NCBI RefSeq assembly: GCF_900103415.1
Contig: NZ_FMXB01000003.1
Span: forward strand, 479 to 48,191
Direction of reading: 5' to 3'
DNA length: 47,713 nucleotides
Origin: Methanobrevibacter millerae
Lineage (GTDB): Archaea; Methanobacteriota; Methanobacteria; Methanobacteriales; Methanobacteriaceae
Under the pieces are notes generated by a model. It saw nothing but the letters and a program-made list of their open reading frames with translations. It ran no database searches and was not told the DNA's origin. Of this stretch, positions 43,601 through 47,713 are shown piece by piece (the stretch's first letter is position 1; every line of letters begins with the position of its first letter). A program made the position numbers and the translations under genes.

Positions 43601-46600
43601 CAGTGCTTCAGGCTCCAGCTTCATAAACTGTTCTGGTGCGGCCATGTGTGCTTATGGCAATATTGGAATTGTTGATTGCAGTTTTGCAAATAACGCATTC
43701 ATTAAAAATTATTGGAGTGGTGACGAAGGCACTATCCGTGGCACTGGAATAAGCATTATCAATTCTACTTTTTCAAGTTCCAGCATTTCCTTTAATTCCA
43801 TTAATTTCACGGTTGTTAATTCAACTTTTGTGGACTCTCCAATTTCTTGCGATTCCAGTAATTTCACTGTTGATTCATGTGTTTTCACTGATGCTTCTGG
43901 AAATGCACCTATCTCTTCTTCATCAAGCACTTTAAAAATAAGCAATTCCATTTTTGAAGATAATTATGGTCGGGATGCTGGTGCAATTTATTCTAAGGGT
44001 AATTTAACAGTCGTAAATTCAAATTTTACTCATAATTCAGCTCATGATGGAGGTTATTGGGACGATTATCCAGGTATAATTTATTCCAATGGTAATTTAA
44101 CTGTCGTAAATTCAAGCTTTGTGAATAATTTTGTTAATGTGGAATATGGTTATATTGCTGCAGTTTTTGCAGTATCTAACCTTAGCATAATCAATTCAAG
44201 CTTTATTAATAATACGAATTGCAATCAGGATAATCTTATTTATATCAATCCTTATGCGCGTATGCCTTATGTCGATTGTCGCTTCATACCGGTAATTTTC
44301 ATTCCCGATAAAAGTTTTGGTGATTTAACAGTTAAAAATTCTACTTTTGGTGGAGAATATCCAACATATTCTGGTTTAATCCATATGTATAGAAATTATC
44401 TGATATTTGAATCAAATCAGTATTCAGATGAAAGCTATGCAACATTGGAAATTAATGATAAACTATTTAATCAAACCTTAAGTTCCGGTTCCACTTCTTT
44501 TAATTTAAGCGGATACGCACCTGATTTATATGATGTTATAATTATGTATTCTGGCGATGATTCCTATGATGGTTTGGAAATGAATATTTCCCTTTTAATA
44601 GGCTTTGTTAAAATTAAAATTACAGTTCCTGATGTCACAATGGATTATGGTGATTATAAAAGTTTAAAAATTACTTTAACTGAAGATGGAGTTCCTATTG
44701 AGGATGCAAAGGTTAATATTAATATTGGTGGTAAAAATTACATCAGATATACTGATTATATGGGAAGGGCTTATTTGTCTCTTAATTTAGATGCGGGAGT
44801 TTATAATGCAGTTGTCAGTTATGAAGGGGTTTTTGCCAATGCTACAGTCACTGTCAATCCATTAGCTACTGAAACTAAATTATCATACAGTAAAGATGGC
44901 TATGATTCAGTGACTTTAAATGCTGAAATTGATTCTTATCAAGCATCAGGGGAAGTCGTATTCATTGTAAATGGCAATAACTATACTTCGAAAGTTGAAT
45001 ACGGCCAAGCCACTTACACTTTAAATGATATGGATGTCGGCAATTATACCGTCCAGGCATTCTATAAAGGCAATAAAAATTACATTAATTCAACTTCCAA
45101 TTCAGTAAGCTTTGAAATCGAGCAATCTTCCTACGCTTTGGATGTTGATGACGTTACAATGGATTATGGGGATTACGAATATTTAACAGTTACCTTGACT
45201 GATGACGGAAGCCCTGTTGCTTATGAAGACATTGATATTGAAATTGATGGGGAAACTTACACAAGAACTACGGACGAAGACGGAGTTGCTTCAATGTTCA
45301 TTTATCTTGATGCCGGCGTTTATACGGCTTTTGTCAGTTATCAGGACGTTTCCGCTAATGCTACAGTTACTGTAAATCCGTCAGCTACTGAGATTACATT
45401 GTCCTACACTAAAGAGAGTAGTGATTCAGTTATATTGAGCGTTATGATTTCACCGTCACTAGATGATGGAGATTTGATTTTCACGGTTAACGGTGAAGAT
45501 TATTATTCAGAGATTTGTGACGGTGAAGCCACCTACGATTTATGGGGTTTGGATGTTGGCAATTATACCGTTCAGGCATTCTATGGAGGCGATAATAATC
45601 ATCTTAATTCAACTTCCAATAAAATAATCTTTGAAATTGGTGAATCTTCAATTGTTTTGGATGTTGAGGATGTTGAAATGGATTATGGCGATTATGGCTA
45701 TTTAACGGTCACATTAACTGAAGATGGATATCCTATTGCTGATGCTGATATTTATATTGAAATTGATGGCGTTATATACACAAGAACTACCGATGATGAT
45801 GGTGAATCTTCAATTCTTCTTGACTTGGATGCTGGCGTTTATGACGCTTATGTCACTTACGAAGATTATTCTACTACTGCAATAGTCACTGTTAATCCGC
45901 TAAGCACAAACACGACTTTAGCATTTGTTGAAAATCGCAATAACGTTACTTTAACGGCAGCTGTTACTCCATCTGATGCATATGGTGAGATAATATTTAC
46001 AGTAAACGGTGAAAAATATTATATTGATTTCATTGGCGGAAAAGCAATCTTGAATTTAACCGATTTGGCTGTGGGTGATTATACTGTTGTTGCCGAATAT
46101 TGTTGTGAGGACGATAACTATGAATCTTCCATGTCAAATGAGGTTTCATTTAATGTTGAAAAAGCTAAAAATAATTTAACTTTAAAAGCTTCTACAACTC
46201 CTATTGCTGTTGGTCAGGTGGCTATTATTGTTGTTGAAGGTTTTGAGAATGCTACTGGTAATGCTTCTGCTCGTGTTGGCAATGGCATTTATTTCGCTTC
46301 AATTGATGGGGGTATTGCTGTATTTAGAATTTCCGGTTTAATTGCTAACGATACTGCATTAATTAGTTATCCTGGTGATGATAAGTATAATAACGCTTCA
46401 ACTAGTGTTGACATTATCGTTAATCCGGCTCCGGTAATTCCTAAGGACAATTTGACTTTAGTAGCTTCCACAGCTCCGATTACTGTTGGTCAGGTTGCTA
46501 TTGTTGTTGTTGAAGGATTTGAAAATGCTACTGGTAATGCTTCTGCTCGTGTTGGTAATGGTGTTTATTTTGCTCCAATTAATGGTGGCAGTGCTGTATT

Positions 46601-47713
46601 TAGAATTCAGGATTTAGTTGAAAACACAACTGCGTTAATTAGTTATCCTGGTGATGATAAGTATAATAATGCTTTTACTACTGTTGATATTGTTGTTATT
46701 CCTAAGGAGAATTTGACTTTAGTGGCTTCTACTACTCCGATTACTGTTGGTCAGGTTGCTATTGTTGTTGTTGAAGGTTTTGAGAATGCTACTGGTAATG
46801 CTTCTGCTCGTGTTGGCAATGGTATTTACTTTGCTTCAATTGATGACGGTATTGCTGTATTCAGAATTTCTGATTTAATTGCTAATGATACTGCATTAAT
46901 TAGTTATCCTGGTGATGATAACTACAATGAAGCATCAACAAGCATTGATATTATCGTTAATCCGGTTGATACAAATATTACTTTATCATTTGCCGTTAAT
47001 GGTAATAATGTTACATTAACTGCTGATGTCCGTCCGTCTGATTTAACTGGTGAAGTCATATTCAATGTTAACGGTGAAAATTACACTGCTCAAATAGCTA
47101 ATTCTAAAGCGATTTACACGTTGGCTAATCTGGAAGCAGAATCATATGTCGCTAATGCATTTTATGCAGGCAATGCTACGTATAAATCTTGCCAGTCCAA
47201 TGAGGTTTCATTCAATATCAGTGACGATTACTTTGTAATTACTGCTCCGGACTTAGAAAAGTATTATCATGGTCCTGAACGCTTTGCAGTTACTTTAACT
47301 GACAGCAAAGGAAATCCTGTCACTAATGCAAGCGTTTCCATTAACATTAACGGAAACGACTACACAAGAGTAACTGATGATAAAGGTGTTGCTTCAATGG
47401 CAATTAACTTAAACAGTGGCGTTTACGATGTTACAACCAAATACAATGCTTCTGAAGTAAAATCAACCGTAACAATCAAAGCTACTGTCAGTGGAGAAAA
47501 CATAACCAAGATGTTTAGAAACGGAACGCAGTACTATGCTACCTTCTATGATACAAAAGGTAACACTTTAGCCAATAACACGGCAGTCGAGTTCAACATC
47601 AACGGTGTTTTCTATACCCGTTACACCAACGAGAAAGGTGTTGCACGTATGAACATCAACCTGAACCCTGGCGAGTACGTAATTACGGCTAAAAACCCTA
47701 ATTCAACCGAACA
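40632..47713 (+). CDS. Very large adhesin-like protein (3' end outside window)
   Basis: From ATG 40632 the frame appears open to the window edge at 47713, giving at least 2360 residues; there is no stop in the parts I read. The signal peptide is KRKILLLICLILFIVSIAGVSA. Two beta-helix arrays (about 50-540 and 640-1270) show GGAIYS, NSNFTDNYA and VDCTFQDCSA rungs. Three double Ig-like units with the marker MDYGDY follow (about 1335-1845), then three near-identical units with GFENATGNASARVGNG (46170-46970), then the family Ig-like repeats (from about 2195), still incomplete at the edge. GGGTAAG about 5 nt before the ATG is a weak ribosome binding site. The layout matches a long stalk with a beta-helix tip. 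It is probably on the cell surface. Confidence 0.85.
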   Translation, partial: MKRKILLLICLILFIVSIAGVSAVDDLNQTVDEDTLSVSFNEDSIVSLDDKDTIDLQKMIDDAENGSSITLEKDYKLNFIASSGGLHVNKVLTIEGNGHVIDALGLSRIFYVGSDSITLKNIAFKHGSAEEEGGAIYSIGDINLFGCSLIDCHAEYGGAVYSLGNVNLVDCTITNCHGSGSGAVYADSVNAVRTSFLNCISHDMGAGIFSGGDVTLVDCKFENCKNEESVGGAVYSVKGNVSAIGSTFLNCFSEFWGAAIFGEKNIDVVNCTFLANTGEGFGHYIGGGAIYSSGNLTVLTSNFTDNYAQGGGAIYAGGYFSIDGCNFIGNSADTSIGGAIFIEGEGSVVDCSFSQNGGCAIHSSGNLTVLTSNFTDNYGPYGGAIHSTGNITVLNSNFIGSSADENGGAVYSSGEGSFTQCNFMGSSSYEGGGAIYSTGNLSVLDSNFTGNSISYEGGGAIYSTSNLYVSNSRFVGNSANIYRGRGGAIYADGKGSLVDCTFQDCSAKDGGGAIYFGEHANISIVNGLFDNNSPNDFNSGNVTTNNVTVSSHMDVNLNKTIIYKFDGIQIDIKFNEEVTGNISIIINGVEELFSPAYGSISFSKYNLEPGKYDLIVKYSGNDVFSPCIKTAAFEVAAASFKDLQKSINNVHRSEFDLDKNYTYVDYVDDNSPIFIRKNFKIYGNGYTIDAANANALFYIENANVEFHDINFKNGINYKEFGAISLNNSNLIISNSNFVNFEGQNGGAIYALSGLLYATDSNFTDCTVSGSGGAIYGADIVVRDCNFIDCSAKDKGGAIYSTACSNVFDSNFTNTFSYGGGAVYSSQFLNVINSNFENIRTLEKWWDGYDGGAVYAATNGTVKGSTFRECSATGRGGAVYAEGCLDVSDSIFIDNSANGGGAIYSYQSLNVANSDFVHDRTCGDWFAHNFCGGAINCEGNVTVVSSRFMDCFANDGSGGAVFAAGNLNVSDSNFTHNSAYEGGSLYSDANVSASGSSFINCSGAAMCAYGNIGIVDCSFANNAFIKNYWSGDEGTIRGTGISIINSTFSSSSISFNSINFTVVNSTFVDSPISCDSSNFTVDSCVFTDASGNAPISSSSSTLKISNSIFEDNYGRDAGAIYSKGNLTVVNSNFTHNSAHDGGYWDDYPGIIYSNGNLTVVNSSFVNNFVNVEYGYIAAVFAVSNLSIINSSFINNTNCNQDNLIYINPYARMPYVDCRFIPVIFIPDKSFGDLTVKNSTFGGEYPTYSGLIHMYRNYLIFESNQYSDESYATLEINDKLFNQTLSSGSTSFNLSGYAPDLYDVIIMYSGDDSYDGLEMNISLLIGFVKIKITVPDVTMDYGDYKSLKITLTEDGVPIEDAKVNINIGGKNYIRYTDYMGRAYLSLNLDAGVYNAVVSYEGVFANATVTVNPLATETKLSYSKDGYDSVTLNAEIDSYQASGEVVFIVNGNNYTSKVEYGQATYTLNDMDVGNYTVQAFYKGNKNYINSTSNSVSFEIEQSSYALDVDDVTMDYGDYEYLTVTLTDDGSPVAYEDIDIEIDGETYTRTTDEDGVASMFIYLDAGVYTAFVSYQDVSANATVTVNPSATEITLSYTKESSDSVILSVMISPSLDDGDLIFTVNGEDYYSEICDGEATYDLWGLDVGNYTVQAFYGGDNNHLNSTSNKIIFEIGESSIVLDVEDVEMDYGDYGYLTVTLTEDGYPIADADIYIEIDGVIYTRTTDDDGESSILLDLDAGVYDAYVTYEDYSTTAIVTVNPLSTNTTLAFVENRNNVTLTAAVTPSDAYGEIIFTVNGEKYYIDFIGGKAILNLTDLAVGDYTVVAEYCCEDDNYESSMSNEVSFNVEKAKNNLTLKASTTPIAVGQVAIIVVEGFENATGNASARVGNGIYFASIDGGIAVFRISGLIANDTALISYPGDDKYNNASTSVDIIVNPAPVIPKDNLTLVASTAPITVGQVAIVVVEGFENATGNASARVGNGVYFAPINGGSAVFRIQDLVENTTALISYPGDDKYNNAFTTVDIVVIPKENLTLVASTTPITVGQVAIVVVEGFENATGNASARVGNGIYFASIDDGIAVFRISDLIANDTALISYPGDDNYNEASTSIDIIVNPVDTNITLSFAVNGNNVTLTADVRPSDLTGEVIFNVNGENYTAQIANSKAIYTLANLEAESYVANAFYAGNATYKSCQSNEVSFNISDDYFVITAPDLEKYYHGPERFAVTLTDSKGNPVTNASVSININGNDYTRVTDDKGVASMAINLNSGVYDVTTKYNASEVKSTVTIKATVSGENITKMFRNGTQYYATFYDTKGNTLANNTAVEFNINGVFYTRYTNEKGVARMNINLNPGEYVITAKNPNSTE
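44610..46169 (+). repeat. Three double Ig-like units (MDYGDY marker)
   Basis: Each unit of about 180 codons begins V(P/D/E)DV.MDYGDY, continues with a TVTLTEDG...TRTTD repeat and then a second domain ending VGNYTVQAFY or VGDYTVVAEY. DNA similarity is clear but weaker than in the following block, so these are older. Confidence 0.7.
46170..46970 (+). repeat. Three near-identical tandem units (GFENATGNASARVGNG)
   Basis: Units begin at about 46170, 46446 and 46707 (87-92 codons each). Long stretches are identical at DNA level, including silent positions, so the expansion or homogenisation is recent. Each unit carries several N-X-T/S sequons (NATGNAS). Confidence 0.85.

Noticed and set aside
42850-43951. 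Short open frames in other frames within the large adhesin gene
   Set aside because: The main frame is continuous and rich in beta-helix motifs; the others arise from the repeated GGTGGTGCT-type text.

Overview
The window looks like a methanogenic archaeon of the Methanobacteriales, most likely Methanobrevibacter or a close relative. The signs are very low G+C, TATA-box promoters with leaderless or short-leader starts, AGGTGA/GGAGG ribosome binding sites, a CofE-like (coenzyme F420 glutamyl ligase family) gene, and a run of large secreted adhesin-like proteins with beta-helix and repeated Ig-like modules. The genus is inferred from gene content only.

Region 1 (1-8.4 kb, extended by a gene at 8.4-10.3 kb) is a very AT-rich surface-glycan locus. 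It holds the tail of a coiled-coil protein, a methyltransferase-like/coiled-coil protein, a 1041-residue multidomain glycosyltransferase, a GT2 glycosyltransferase, a rhamnosyltransferase-like protein, a UDP-glucose/UDP-sugar 6-dehydrogenase, and a GT2 + polysaccharide pyruvyl transferase fusion. Together these could make, decorate and export-prime a surface polysaccharide or protein glycan containing uronic acid and pyruvyl groups.

Region 2 (10.3-24.3 kb) is an accessory island. It starts with three decayed genes: a pyruvyl transferase with three frameshifts, a second-type UDP-glucose dehydrogenase, and an FRG-domain fragment. A small winged-helix-like protein lies among them. Next come two probable defence modules. 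The first is a VPA1262-like/PLD-like gene translationally coupled to an unknown helical protein, divergent from a 1071-residue fusion of a Cap4/DUF4297-like PD-(D/E)xK nuclease with a STAND-type NTPase. The second is an operon of two paralogous ComEC-type metallo-beta-lactamase-fold proteins with a multi-pass membrane protein between them, followed by a two-TM protein. I see no mobility gene in the island.

Region 3 (24.3-27.5 kb) returns to more GC-balanced, chromosomal-type genes: aspartate kinase, a small secreted protein and a CofE-like protein, the latter two with good hairpin/T-run terminators.

Region 4 (27.6-47.7 kb, running off the window) is a tandem array of five adhesin-like genes, all on the + strand. 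Each starts with a signal peptide. Four carry Pmp-like beta-helix arrays (GGAIY...SF.NNSA), and all end in, or run into, the same Ig-like repeat family (FNINGVFYTR). Duplicated intergenic DNA, a terminator hairpin that includes the stop codon, a truncated 3' end and in-frame tandem repeats show that the array evolves by recombination among its members. The Asn- and Cys-rich beta-helix rungs carry many N-X-S sequons, which may link this array to the glycan locus upstream.
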